A stretch of 64,000 nt of DNA, from the NCBI RefSeq assembly GCF_048569485.1, contig NC_134355.1:656222426-656286425 (forward strand). The letters run 5' to 3'. This DNA is from Anomaloglossus baeobatrachus (Eukaryota; Chordata; Amphibia; Anura; Aromobatidae). The position numbers and the translations under genes are program-made. Position 1 is the stretch's first letter, and every line of letters begins with the position of its first letter. Of this stretch, positions 36,696 to 47,456 are shown one piece after another. A model generated the notes under the pieces. It was not told the origin of the DNA, did not search any database, and worked only from the letters and a program-made list of their open reading frames with translations.

Positions 36696-37941
36696 TGTGG
36701 CGCCCCTGACCTGGTCAGGCACCACTGAGTACTGCACCCATGCTGGGGACAGTACAATACAGGTAATCCAGAAGGCTGACAGGGGTGTGGAACACAGGCG
36801 CATAGTGATCAGGTCTCACACATGTACCCATGAGAGGACCCCTGGGGATCCCAGGAGGGGGCAAAGCCTTGACCTTCACTGGAATAGTGGAGGGGGCCGA
36901 AAGCCTCCATCTCCTCTCAAGGGGTGTGGTAAGAGAATCTGGTTGCTAGGTGGCGTAGGCAGGCACAAAAGGGAAAAGAGAAGGAGGAGTAAACAGTCTA
37001 GAGTCTGCAGCAGTGTGTGGAGGAGTGAGCAGCAGGAAAGTGAAGCTCAGACAGGAGCAGCAGTGAAGGTCCCAGATGTGAGTCAGTTAGAGGAGAACTC
37101 CAGAGGGCTCAGTGAGGAGCAGACCTGTGGGGCTGTTGCTGTCTAACAGCGCCCGCGCAGTGGCTACTGACGGGGGAGAACGGTCAACTAGGAGTGCTAC
37201 CTGAAAGCCAGCTTCAGCTAGAGAGAAAGCACGGAGTGGGAAGTAAGGAGACTGCTAGAGAGCACCAGGCCCAACCGGGCGGCAGATCCCGAAGCGAAGA
37301 TAGATCCAGCTTTCTTCTGCTAAACCTGCCGGTGTGGGGCTCTCAAAGCCCACACCACAACACCACAAAAGCCGCAGCCACGTAACCGCAGTGAGGGCCC
37401 ATAGGTCACAGGAGGCAAGCAGCTGGAGTGGCCTGGTCCGGGGAACAAGCAAACGGCAACCAAAAGGGGGAGAGAGGCTGCAGCATCTTCCCTGGGCGAC
37501 CCCCATAGGGACTCAAAGTCGGGGTCACCCCAAACCACCAAGGGCTAAGGAAGGCGAGTCAGTAGTCACCCTCATAAAGTCAGCCTGAAGGATACCTGGT
37601 TCCCATCTGGTTCATCCCAGCTACGCCCGGGTTACTCACCCTGCCATCAAATGTGAGTAAAAACCCTAAAAGACATCCTGCCTGTGTGGTCATTCTGCGA
37701 CTTGTGGTACTACAAACCTACACAGGGCCCTGGGGCTTGCCTCACTCTCAGGAGGCTACTACATCCGACTGCACCCACCATCAGCCCCAGGCGTCCCCTA
37801 ACCTGCAGTGGCGGTCCCCACTGACCGCAATACTGAGAGTGGCGTCACGATCAAAACCGAAGATTCCCTACCTGTGACCAGCACCAGCTACGTGGAGTCC
37901 CTGAAGGTAATGCACCGACACAACACCTGCGGGGCTTCACA
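36696..37941 (+). repeat. 5' LTR of element 1
   Basis: TGTGGCGCCCCTGACCTGG to GGGGCTTCACA. An inner TGGCGTCACGA at 37840-37850 echoes the primer binding site about 95 bases downstream. Confidence 0.92.
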
Positions 37942-37943
37942 TC

Positions 37944-37961
37944 TGGCGTCACGAACAGGAT
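37944..37961 (+). other. Primer binding site of element 1
   Basis: TGGCGTCACGAACAGGAT begins two bases after the 5' LTR. Its first bases TGG would pair with the CCA end of a tRNA. It partly resembles the Lys-type site TGGCGCCCGAACAGGG, but the tRNA is not identified. LTR element 2 has the same site. Confidence 0.75.
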
Positions 37962-37990
37962 AAGGACTAGACCTGTTCAGACAGGTGACC

Positions 37991-40207
37991 ATGTGCCTGG
38001 GCGGTCCGCTTGAAAAATTGGAAGCGCCGCCATATTGCCACCATGAAAAGCGCGCTGAAAAACAACAGCAGCCCGCGCTGGAAGAAGTTACCGCCCACGA
38101 AGAGGTGTGGCTACCCAGAGATCCCCTGCAGAGTTCTGACCTTGCCAGCTATGAGAGTGGAAGCGTCCAGAGACGGCGAGAAGGAAAGAGAGCCACAAGC
38201 CTGCTGCTGGGAGAGGAGCTGCTGAAAGAGGCAGAGCAGAAACTGAACAGCTTGCTATCAGAGGCAACGGCGAGTTCACAGCTGGAGAGTCGTGCAGAAG
38301 AGGGCGCAGAAGAAATGGCGTCTGACCGCAGAAATCCAGAACCGGGCTCCGCTGCCTGGTGGTATCGGGAGCTGGCCCAGTTCTGCGACCGACTGGAGAC
38401 CCGGGTCGTGGAGCAGATTAGAGAAGAACGAATGGAACTGCTGGAGATGACCGCGGTGGTTCGGGCCTATGAAAGGAGAGCCGCGCGCCGAGTGCCAGAC
38501 AGGACGGCGACGACGCAGACCCCGATGCTGCCACCGGTGGGTGAGTCGAGTGATGCCCCGGCCAGCGCAAGTGCCCCGACCCCTGCTGCCACGCCCGCGG
38601 TCCCCGAAGAGGCGTCCGGTACGGCGACGCTGAAGCAGGCCGCAGCCACGCCAGGTGCGGCCTTCCAAGCCCCAGCGGCCGCAGCGATGCCCTGCTCGGC
38701 CCACCAAGACCCGGTCCCTGCAGCAACGCCCAGTCCGGCCCGCAAAGAACCGGCTGCCACCGCGACCCTCATCCGCGCCGCAGGTGTGACGCTGACCCAG
38801 GCCGCCGCCCTGCTAGGCCCGGCCCGCCGAGACCCCACCGCCGCAGCAACACTCGTTCGCGCCGCAAGTGAGGTGCTGAACCAGGCCGCAGCCACGCCAG
38901 GCGCGGCCCGCCAAGCCCAGACTGCTGCAGCGACGTCCAGCCCAGCCTGCACAGAGCCCCCTGCAACAGCGACACTGATCCAGGCCGCCGCCATGCCAGG
39001 CGCGGCCCGCCAAGACCAGGCCGCCGCCATGCCAGGCGCGGCCCGCCAAGACCAGGCCGCCGCCATGCCAGGCGCGGCCCGCCAAGACCAGGCCGCCGCC
39101 ATGCCAGGCCCGGCCCGCCAAGACCAGGCCGCCGCCATGCCAGGCGCGGCCCGCCAAGAAGAGATTACCTCATCATTTACCCCGGCCTGCAAGGCCAGAG
39201 CAGACACTGCTCCCCAGTCCACGGAGGTCCCTGATAGGAAGCCCACGCTGGGAGAGAACTCCACATACTGGCAGCTGAAGGCCGACATGGAGGCCAAGTT
39301 TCCGCAGTGGTTGGTGGATCAGTACCTGCGCCCTCCGCGCACCCCCAAGGAGATTCAGGCAACCCCTGCAGCCGCGCCAGAGAGTCCACCGCCCGGACCA
39401 GCTGAGGACCACTCCTCCCCAGCGCTGCCACAACCAGAGTGCAGCAAAGAACTAAGGGGGAGAGGAGGCCAGGAAGCTGAGGAGCTGACTCCGGAGCCAC
39501 CGGCAGTGGAGCAATACTCAGAGCCGGAGATGTTACCCTATTCCCGTTGGGATGAGGAGGACTTGACACCGTCTGCTGACGAAGATCAGCCCAGAAACCT
39601 CACCTGGGGCCCTGCAGGCATTGAAGTAACAGCCCGGCAAAACCCAGCCCGAAAGACAAGGCGTCGCAACAGAACCACGCTGTCCCCTGCACCACAGTCT
39701 CCAGAGCAGAGAGAAGTCACCGCCAGAGACCTGCAAGAAAAACGAGCCCTGAGAAGGTCTAAAGCCCAGGTCAGAGGACCCCTTTTCAGAGGAGTAGTGG
39801 AGGATTTTAATCTGAGAAGTGGATATGGATTCATCGTAGCACCTGGTATCAAAGAAGGGATATTTGTCAACAGAAGAGATGTGAACGCTCATCTGCCTAG
39901 AGGACACCCTGGCAGAAACCTAAAGATGGGAAATACAGTACAATTCACTATGCATGAAGGCGAAAGAGGACTGTACGCGCTTGATGTAGCACCATGTCCC
40001 AAAGAAGAAAGAAAATACAGAGATAAAGAAACAGATACAGGAAAGGAAACAGATGAAGACCAAGAAAGGAAAGATAAAGATCCTACAGATGAAACAACCA
40101 CAGACAAAGATCCTACAGATGAAACAACGACGGACGACGACGGAGAGCAAGAAAGTCACAGGTGCCAGTGCCCTACATGCCCACGCCCTGGTGAAATGGA
40201 GGAGTAA
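37991..40207 (+). CDS. Element ORF with Ala-rich repeats and a cold-shock (Y-box-like) domain
   Basis: The ORF has 738 codons from ATG at 37991 (context ACCATGT) to TAA. Residues 1-160 are charged. About 190-400 are Ala/Pro-rich, with five 12-residue AAAMPGAARQDQ-type repeats at 331-390. Then come a short YWQLKADMEAKFPQWL segment (about 425-440), a Pro/Glu stretch and a basic patch (ARKTRRRNR). Residues 598-668 match a cold-shock domain: FNLRSGYGFI with GYGFI at 611-615 as RNP-1, KEGIFV with IFV at 624-626 as RNP-2, then PRG, GNTVQF and EGERGLYALDV, in Y-box spacing. The tail is Asp/Lys/Thr-rich and ends with CQCPTC. Cold-shock domains bind single-stranded RNA or DNA, so packaging or protection of the element RNA is a reasonable guess. 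No pol motifs or CCHC knuckle are seen. Confidence 0.75.
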   Translation: MCLGGPLEKLEAPPYCHHEKRAEKQQQPALEEVTAHEEVWLPRDPLQSSDLASYESGSVQRRREGKRATSLLLGEELLKEAEQKLNSLLSEATASSQLESRAEEGAEEMASDRRNPEPGSAAWWYRELAQFCDRLETRVVEQIREERMELLEMTAVVRAYERRAARRVPDRTATTQTPMLPPVGESSDAPASASAPTPAATPAVPEEASGTATLKQAAATPGAAFQAPAAAAMPCSAHQDPVPAATPSPARKEPAATATLIRAAGVTLTQAAALLGPARRDPTAAATLVRAASEVLNQAAATPGAARQAQTAAATSSPACTEPPATATLIQAAAMPGAARQDQAAAMPGAARQDQAAAMPGAARQDQAAAMPGPARQDQAAAMPGAARQEEITSSFTPACKARADTAPQSTEVPDRKPTLGENSTYWQLKADMEAKFPQWLVDQYLRPPRTPKEIQATPAAAPESPPPGPAEDHSSPALPQPECSKELRGRGGQEAEELTPEPPAVEQYSEPEMLPYSRWDEEDLTPSADEDQPRNLTWGPAGIEVTARQNPARKTRRRNRTTLSPAPQSPEQREVTARDLQEKRALRRSKAQVRGPLFRGVVEDFNLRSGYGFIVAPGIKEGIFVNRRDVNAHLPRGHPGRNLKMGNTVQFTMHEGERGLYALDVAPCPKEERKYRDKETDTGKETDEDQERKDKDPTDETTTDKDPTDETTTDDDGEQESHRCQCPTCPRPGEMEE
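38981..39160 (+). repeat. 36-bp coding repeat, five copies
   Basis: CAGGCCGCCGCCATGCCAGG followed by CGCGGCCCGCCAAGAC is repeated five times in frame with one or two substitutions. Single copies of the same motif occur in the related element at about 50527-50560 on the minus strand. Confidence 0.9.
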
Positions 40208-40308
40208 AAGTAAAGTAAAGTAAAGTAAGAAGAGAAGTTACCAGTTAAAGTTTTGAAAAGTTTTGTTTTGCAACGTTTAAGAATGTGCCCACAAAAACTA
40301 TTGTGAGA

Positions 40309-40314
40309 AATAAA
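40309..40314 (+). promoter_or_regulatory. AATAAA word downstream of the element ORF
   Basis: AATAAA lies about 100 bases after the stop codon. It could act as a poly(A) signal for an internal transcript. It lies outside the LTR, so its role is uncertain. Confidence 0.3.
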
Positions 40315-40890
40315 CTTTAAGGCTATGAACTGGCTATAGCCACAAACTCTCGCAGTGTAAATAGTTACACCAGTGGCACCACCACCAGGGCCAGCCTGTT
40401 TAGGGGCTTGGCTCGTCTGCAACCAGGGGGGCCCGTCCGTAGAAAAGGGCCTTGGCTCACCTGCGACCAGAGAGCACGCCTGTTTATGGGGCCTTGGCTC
40501 ACCACCACAAAGAGGGTACCTGGTCAGCACCAACTGTGGAGGCCGCCTCTGCATCCTGCCAGAAGAGGCTGACGGCGCGGATCCACCAGGCCAGGTATAC
40601 CCTGAAACCACCAGCCCACGAAAGCCGCCTCTACATCCTGCCAGAAGTGGCTGAAGTCGCGGCCAACGGGAGAGGAAGATTGGAGGAAAGGTCTGGGGAA
40701 GTAGATGGCCCAGATCTGGTTACCAAAAGGACCGGTGACCTGCCTCCTGAGAGGGTTTTGGGTGGGTTAACGGACTTGTGGGTGGAGGGTGGTGATGTCT
40801 GATACCTGGTGCTTTTAAATGTTTTACATGTTTTAATGTTTTATGCATTTTAAAATGTTGTCTTGCAGCCCGAGGACGTGCTGGTGATAA

Positions 40891-40901
40891 CTAAGGGGGA
40901 A
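40891..40901 (+). other. Polypurine tract of element 1
   Basis: AAGGGGGAA directly precedes the 3' LTR start TGTGG at 40902, the expected place for priming plus-strand synthesis. Confidence 0.75.
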
Positions 40902-42146
40902 TGTGGCGCCCCTGACCTGGTCAGGCACCACTGAGTACTGCACCCATGCTGGGGACAGTACAATACAGGTAATCCAGAAGGCTGACAGGGGTGTGGAACA
41001 CAGGCGCATAGTGATCAGGTCTCACACATGTACCCATGAGAGGACCCCTGGGGATCCCAGGAGGGGGCAAAGCCTTGACCTTCACTGGAATAGTGGAGGG
41101 GGCCGAAAGCCTCCATCTCCTCTCAAGGGGTGTGGTAAGAGAATCTGGTTGCTAGGTGGCGTAGGCAGGCACAAAAGGGAAAAGAGAAGGAGGAGTAGAC
41201 AGTCTTGAGTCTGCAGCAGAGTGTGGAGGAGTGAGCAGCAGGAAAGTGAAGCTCAGACAGGAGCAGCAGTGAAGGTCCCAGATGTGAGTCAGTTAGAGGA
41301 GAACTCCAGAGGGCTCAGTGAGGAGCAGACCTGTGGGGTTGATGCTGTCTAACAGCGCCCGCGCAGTGGCTACTGACGGGGGAGAACGGTCAACTAGGAG
41401 TGCTACCTGAAAGCCAGCTTCAGCTAGAGAGAAAGCACGGAGTGGGAAGTAAGGAGACTGCTAGAGAGCACCAGGCCCAACCGGGCGGCAGATCCCGAAG
41501 CGAAGATAGATCCAGCTTTCTTCTGCTAAACCTGCCGGTGTGGGGCTCTCAAAGCCCACACCACAACACCACAAAAGCCGCAGCCACGTAACCGCAGTGA
41601 GGGCCCATAGGTCACAGGAGGCAAGCAGCTGGAGTGGCCTGGTCCGGGGAACAAGCAAACGGCAACCAAAAGGGGGAGAGAGGCTGCAGCATCTTCCCTG
41701 GGCGACCCCCATAGGGACTCAAAGTCGGGGTCACCCCAAACCACCAAGGGCTAAGGAAGGCGAGTCAGTAGTCACCCTCATAAAGTCAGCCTGAAGGATA
41801 CCTGGTTCCCATCTGGTTCATCCCAGCTACGCCCGGGTTACTCACCCTGCCATCAAATGTGAGTAAAAACCCTAAAAGACATCCTGCCTGTGTGGTCATT
41901 CTGCGACTTGTGGTACTACAAACCTACACAGGGCCCTGGGGCTTGCCTCACTCTCAGGAGGCTACTACATCCGACTGCACCCACCATCAGCCCCAGGCGT
42001 CCCCTAACCTGCAGTGGCGGTCCCCACTGACCGCAATACTGAGAGTGGCGTCACGATCAAAACCGAAGATTCCCTACCTGTGACCAGCACCAGCTACGTG
42101 GAGTCCCTGAAGGTATGCACCGACACAACACCTGTGGGGCTTCACA
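40902..42146 (+). repeat. 3' LTR of element 1
   Basis: Near-identical to the 5' LTR over its full length and followed by the CTGT target duplication. Confidence 0.92.
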
Positions 42147-42150
42147 CTGT

Positions 42151-42487
42151 CCCCGGGGGGATCGCGCTGTCCCCGCTGTCACTATGGAGGGTGTTTTGCC
42201 ACAGTACTGATCTCTAACCTGTGGCTCTCCGGCTGCTGCGCAACTGCCTGGAAAATACAGGAGAAGGCGGGCCGGCACCATCACAGCCGTGTCTTCTATT
42301 CTTTCTCCTGCAAATCTGTATCGGAGTTTGTTTTGGGTTTTTTTGTATGAAGAGTTGTAGTTTTGAATGACACCATTGACATTATAATGTGCTGAATAAC
42401 AGGAAAAAATTCCACGTGCGGTGAGAAAAAAAACAACCCGCATTCACTTCTGTCTAATTATATATTGACATGAATTTCTCACCAGAT
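42151..42487. other. No gene seen
   Basis: Short unique stretch between the LTR element and the next Tc1-like element. Confidence 0.4.
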
Positions 42488-43906
42488 GTCGGTTGCAACC
42501 CATCCAATCCACACAGGGAAAGAAATCAAACCATAGATGTCCATAAACTACGTTATGTGTAATAGTGAGAAATGACACCGGGAAAAAGTGTTTAACACGC
42601 TTACTGAAATGTATTTAATACTTTGTACAAAGCCTTTATTGGTGATAACAGGTTGAAGACTCCTCCTGTATGGTGGAACTAGTCACCTGTATTGCTCAGG
42701 TGGGATTTTAGCCCATTCTTCTACACAAACACTCTTCACATCCTTCAGGTCCCGGCATCTTCTATGAACTCTGAGCTTTAGTTCCTTCCATATATTTTCT
42801 ATTGGATTCAGCTCTGGTGATCGGCTCGGCCATTCTAGCAGATTTTTTTTCTTTCTCTGAAACCAATTGACAGTTTCCTTGGCTGTGTGTTTGGGATCAT
42901 TGTCTTGTTGAGTTGTCCACCATCATTTCATCTTCATCATCCTGGTATATGACAGCAGATTTTTACCAAGAATGTCTCCGTACAATTGTCCATTCATCCT
43001 TACTTCAATTATGTGAACTTTGCCAGTGCCATATGCTGAAAAACAGCCCCACACCATGATGTTCCCACCTCCAAACTTCACTGGTATTGGTGTCTTTGGG
43101 CTGATTTGCCTTTTGGCCTCCAAACCTGGTGTATTATGGCCTTAAAAGAATTCAATTTTGGTCTCATCTGACCAGACTATATTCTCCCAGTATTTTACAA
43201 GCTTATGTAGATATTGTTCAGCAAACTTTAAACACGCTTGAACGTGCTTTTTGTTCAGCAACATAGTCTTGTGTAGTGAGCGTGCATACAGGAGCGTGCA
43301 TAGAGGAGCGTGCATACAGGAGCGTGCATACAGGCCTGGAGGGGGAGTGTATTACTTGTTGTTTACTTTTAAACAATTATAATTGCTGATTCCAGGTCTT
43401 CTGTAGCTCTTCACAGGGGTTCTTGGCTCTTGGACAACTCGTTTAATAATTCTTGTTACTCCTCTGCCTGAAATCTTGTGGTGAGCACCTGGTTGTGGCC
43501 AGTTTATGGTGAAATGGTATTCTTTTCATTTCCAGATTATAGTCCCTCACTGGAACCTTCAGTAGTTTAGAAGTTCTATACCAATGCCATCATTATGTTT
43601 TGCAACAATAAGATTGCAAAGGTCTTGACACAGCTCACTTATTTTACCTATCATGAGATGTTTCTTGTGCAGCACCTTGGTAACCTTTTTATAGGCCATC
43701 AGTTGAACCAGCCGATATTAGTTTTCACTGGGTGGTAGGATTGCTCTGAAATTACTGAAAGATTTCCATGGCTTTTTGCACCTCTCTTTTTTTTCCTCTG
43801 TTCATTGGTTTTTCCCTGTGTCATTTCTCATTATTACACTTCACTAATTTATGTACATCTATGGTTTGATTTCTTTGCCTGAGTGGACTGGAAGGATTGT
43901 CACCGA
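42488..43906 (-). mobile_element. Tc1-like transposon 3, degraded
   Basis: Long inverted ends are seen: left GTCGGTTGCAACCCATCCAA and AAAGAAATCAAACCATAGAT, and the complement of ACATCTATGGTTTGATTTCT and TTGTCACCGAC on the right. It abuts the start of the next Tc1-like element. A small 14-bp tandem repeat AGGAGCGTGCATAC lies at 43280-43337 inside it. Confidence 0.8.
42760..43140 (-). pseudogene. Tc1 transposase C-terminal remnant
   Basis: The minus strand reads VKFGGGNIMVWGCFSAYGTG at about 43025-43085, the central catalytic block of Tc1 transposases. A C-terminal block around [13 protein letters not shown] follows at about 42780-42830. The N-terminal DNA-binding half is not readable. Frames are interrupted, so no enzyme can be made. 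Identity comes from motif order and from the inverted repeats of the host element. Confidence 0.75.
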
Positions 43907-44036
43907 CAGTATATCACAAAACTAAGTACACCCCTCACATTTTTGTAAATATTTTACTGTACATTTTCATGAGACAGCACTGGAGATGTTATACTTTGAT
44001 ACAATGTAAAGTTGATATGATGCTCCCTCTGAATAA

Positions 44037-45748
44037 GGCTGCTTTCACATCAGCATTTTTTTGCCGGTCGGCAAAAAAGCGCAAAACGCATATGACCGGA
44101 TCCTTTACAAATGCGTTGTTATTTCAATGCATTTGTAATGGAATCGCGGCAATATGTGTTCACTTGTGGGTGCGTGTGGCACACACTGGATCCGGTGAAA
44201 TGTGGTATTTTATCTTTTCTGACAAAACACTGCATCTCACCGGATCCTTCATATTACGGTGGCACCTGCAATGCTTTTCAATGAGCCGGGTCCTGCTCTA
44301 CCAGAAGTCACCGCATTCTGATAGGCAGGATCCTGTTTTCAGTACTGAGCATGCCCAGAAAGCAGTTCCTCCACCGTGCTTTCTAGTGGAGCTGTATCAG
44401 TTGAAGAAAGAAGACCAGGATCATGGAGGGGTGAGAGGGAGTAATAAAGATGGATTCTCTAAGTGTGTCTGTGTATTTATTTCTAATAAAATATTTTTTC
44501 TCTGTGTGATGTCTTTTTTTAACCCTTTATTGGAGATTCTTAATGGCTGGGTCAAACTTGGCCTGACATTAAGAATCTCGGGCTTTATATCAGTTGGTAA
44601 AACAAAGTTGGTATTAACCCCTTATTACCAAGCGTGCGACGTGGCACCAGGGTGGCTGGAAGAGTTGGATACGGCGCCAGAAGATGGCGCTTCTATGAAA
44701 GCGCCATTTTCTGGTGTGGCTGCGGACTGCAATTCGCAGCGGGGGGGCATAAAGCTTGGGCTACCCTGTACTGAGGATTCCAATCCCTAGCTGCCTAGTT
44801 GTACCTGGCTGGACAAAAATTGGGCGAAGCCCACGTCATTTTTTTTTATTATTTCATGAAAGTCATTTTTTTTTCTTTTAATTATTGCATGAAATTCATG
44901 AAATAATTAAAAAAAGGGGTTCCCTATATTTTTGGTTCCCAGCCGGGTACAAATATGCAGCTGGGGGTTGGGGGCAGCCCATACCTGCCTGCTCTAGCAT
45001 ACAAAAAATATGGCAAAGCCCAGGTTTTTTTGTTTTTAGTTTTTCGGCAAACAACTTAAAAAAAAAGAAGGGCTTCCCTGGATTTTCCATTGCCAGTGAA
45101 GGTAACACCAAGCAGTGGTGGGTGCCTGACCCTGTTTGGTTTTTTTTTTTATTTTTTAATTAATTAAAAAAAAAAAAATAGACATGGGCTTCGCCCATCG
45201 AGCATTTTACTACTCACTCATCCCTACTCCTAACCACACAGCCGGCAGAACAAGTAATCAGATCAGCTGACTCCAGGGGCGGACGATTACTTCTTCTGTG
45301 TACCGCTGCATCCATCGCAGCGTGTGTGGGCTATGAGGTCAGCCGAGTTCGGCCGGCACTGGAGTCAGCTGACCTCACAGCCCGCACACGCTGTGATGAA
45401 TGCAGGGGACACAGAACAAGTATGCGGCCGACACTGGAGTCAGCTGATCTAAACTCAGCTGTACTCCTGATCTCATAGCCCGCACACGGTCACATGTGAT
45501 CGGCAGCAGCCAGTGACTGCTGTTATCCTTCATCCATCGCAGCGTGTGGGTGCTGTGAGATCAGGAGTCATCTGACTCCCGATCAGCTGACTCCAGTGCC
45601 GGCCGATAAATTCTGTGTCCCGCTGCAGAAGGATCCGGTAAAATAACAATTGCGGTTGCATGCATTGCACATTCAATCCACAGGAACCGGTCATATGCGT
45701 TTTGCATTTTTTTTTTTACGTAAAAAAAAACGCTGATGTGACAGCAGC
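44037..45748. mobile_element. Non-autonomous DNA transposon, 1.7 kb
   Basis: The ends GGCTGCTTTCACATCAGC and GCTGATGTGACAGCAGC are inverted repeats. GCCGGTCGGCAAAAAAGCGC and CACCGGATCC words lie inside. It is inserted between AATAA and CTCAA of the Tc1 element. The interior has GC-rich inverted segments (45240-45600) and no recognisable protein. The 297-aa ORF across its left end joins unrelated sequence and is not a gene. A fragment of the same family is at 19795. Confidence 0.6.
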
Positions 45749-45930
45749 TTTACTCAATACATCGTCACTAATGTAAAAACTAATGGTAACAAAAGTGAGT
45801 ACACCTCAATACCCAATTAGCCATTTGCCCTCCCCGGTGTCATGTGACTCATTATTGTGAATGGGGGCAGGTGTGTTATATGTGGTGTTACCTCTCACAC
45901 ACTCTCTCATACTGGTCACTGGAAGTTCAA

Positions 45931-46800
45931 CATGGCTCCTCAGGGCAAATAATTCTCTGAGGATCTGAATAAAGAATTGTTGCTCTACATAAAGATGGCT
46001 GAGGCTATAAGAAGATTGTCCCGACCCTGAACCTGAGCTGCAGCACAGTGGCCAAGACCATACAGCGGTATAATAAGGCAGGATCCCCTCAGAACAGGCC
46101 TCGCCATGGCCAGCCAAAGATGTTGAGTGTACGTGCTCAGCATCATATCCAGAGGTTGGCTTTCAAAATAGACTTATGAGTGCTGCCAGTATTGCTGCAG
46201 AGGTTACAGGGGTGGTATGGTCCGTCTGTCAGTGCTCAGACCATAAGTCACACACTACATCAAATTGGTCTGCATGGCTGTCGTCCCAGAAGGAAGCCTC
46301 TTCTAAAGCTGATGCACAAGAAAGCAAGCAAACAGACTGCTGAAGATAAGCAGACTAAGGACATGGATTATTGGAACCGTCCTGTGGTCTGATGAGACCA
46401 AGATAAACATATGTGGTTCAGATAGTGTCAAGCGTGTGTGGCGGCAACCAGGTGAGGAGCACAAAGACAAGTGTGTCCTGCCTACAGTCAGGCACGGTGG
46501 TGGGAGTGTCATGATTTGGGCTGCATGAGTGCTGCCGGCTGTGCGGGGCTACCATTCAATGAGTGAACCATAAATGCCAACATGTCCTGTGACATACTGG
46601 AGCAGAGCATGATCCCCTCCCTTTGTATTCCAATATAATATAATCCCAAACACCTCCAAGACCACCAGTGCCTTACTAAAGAAACTGAGGGTAAAGGTGC
46701 AGGACTGCCAAGTATCAGATCTACACAGATCTAAACCCTATGGAGCATCTGTGGGGCCTCCTAGAATGGACAGTGGAGCAGTGCAAGGTCTGTAACATTC
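45931..46800 (+). pseudogene. Tc1 transposase, decayed
   Basis: It starts ATGGCTCCTCAGGGCAAATA, where an early stop interrupts the frame, and can be followed by nucleotide match to the family. TVAKTIQRY and GRPRHGQPK-like segments are followed by HTLHQIGLHGCRPRRKPLLK, VLWSDETKINI-like and SVMIWAA-like catalytic blocks, and a C-terminal EHLWGLL. Several stops and indels break it. The C-terminal end is separated by the LINE insertion and resumes at about 47121. The intact protein would be about 340 aa and move the element at TA sites. Confidence 0.85.
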
Positions 46801-46807
46801 ATCAGCT

Positions 46808-47120
46808 CTAACCTCCTTCCACGGACTCATCGCCTGTTCGTTCCCAACTATAGGCATATATGTTGTTAACTGGTATAAGAATGTGGTTGATCCAGATCCT
46901 CTAATATACCGCTGGTCATGGTGTTTTTTGTGGAGGGCTACGGCATCTATGAATCACATGTGGGGAATAGTCAAATATGTGTTTGCTTTTTTGGTTTCTC
47001 ATCTGGGGGGAGGGAGGGATGGGACCTTAGGGGTTATGTTGACCCCGAATTATATGATTTATGTAATGTATAAAATCTTTAATAAAAACATTTTGGTTAA
47101 AAAAAACAAAACAAAAAAAA
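46808..47120 (+). mobile_element. LINE 3' end with poly-A, L1/Tx1-like
   Basis: It is flanked by a 14-bp duplication ACATTCAYCAGCTC (46794-46807 and 47121-47134, one mismatch). It ends AATCTTTAATAAAAACA and an A-rich tail. A GGGGGGAGGGAGGGATGGGA patch before the tail is typical of L1-like 3' UTRs. It is a 5'-truncated insertion. Confidence 0.7.
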
Positions 47121-47416
47121 ACATTCACCAGCTCCGTGATGTCATCATGTAGGATGGAAGAGGATCCAGCGGCTCCTATAAAGCTCTAGTGACCTCCACA
47201 CCCAAGAGAGATAAGGCAGTGCTGGAAAATAATGGTAGCAACACAAAATATTCACAATTTGGGCACAATTTGTCAATTTTCACTTAGGGGTGTACTCACT
47301 TTTGTTGCCAGCAGTTTAGACATTAATGGCTGTGTGTTGAATTATTTACAGGGCACCAGATTTACACTGTTATACAAGCTGCACACTGACACTGTACGGT
47401 GTACTCACTTTGTGAT

Positions 47417-47417
<1 letters not shown>

Positions 47418-47453
<36 letters not shown>
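47418..47453. repeat. TA microsatellite
   Basis: About 17 TA pairs at the right edge of the Tc1-like element. Confidence 0.95.

Positions 47454-47456
<3 letters not shown>

Larger units (their letters stand above)
36696..42146 (+). mobile_element. LTR element 1, whole, pol-less, with cold-shock ORF
   Basis: Two LTRs of about 1245 bp (36696-37941, 40902-42146) differ at about seven sites by eye, near 99.4 percent identity, so the insertion is young. A 4-bp target duplication CTGT flanks it at 36692-36695 and 42147-42150. A primer binding site, one long ORF and a polypurine tract lie between the LTRs. The internal region is only ~2.96 kb, and no protease, reverse transcriptase or integrase was seen. 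It therefore looks structurally whole but non-autonomous, mobilised by proteins supplied elsewhere. The superfamily is uncertain. Confidence 0.9.
43907..47421 (+). mobile_element. Tc1-like transposon 4, with nested insertions
   Basis: The left end CAGTATATCACAAAACTAAG and the right end GTGTACTCACTTTGTGAT match a Tc1 family I recognise from fish and frogs. About 1.7 kb of a MITE-like element (44037-45748) and a 313-bp LINE tail (46808-47120) are inserted in it. The right end merges into a TA microsatellite, so it is partly lost. Confidence 0.88.

Noticed and set aside
36589-37146. 185-aa ORF in the 5' LTR
   Set aside because: It lies mostly within the LTR with no recognisable domain, and only part of it is open in the other LTR copy.
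43897-44790. 297-aa plus-strand ORF
   Set aside because: It runs across the Tc1 end and a non-autonomous insertion, joining unrelated non-coding sequence.
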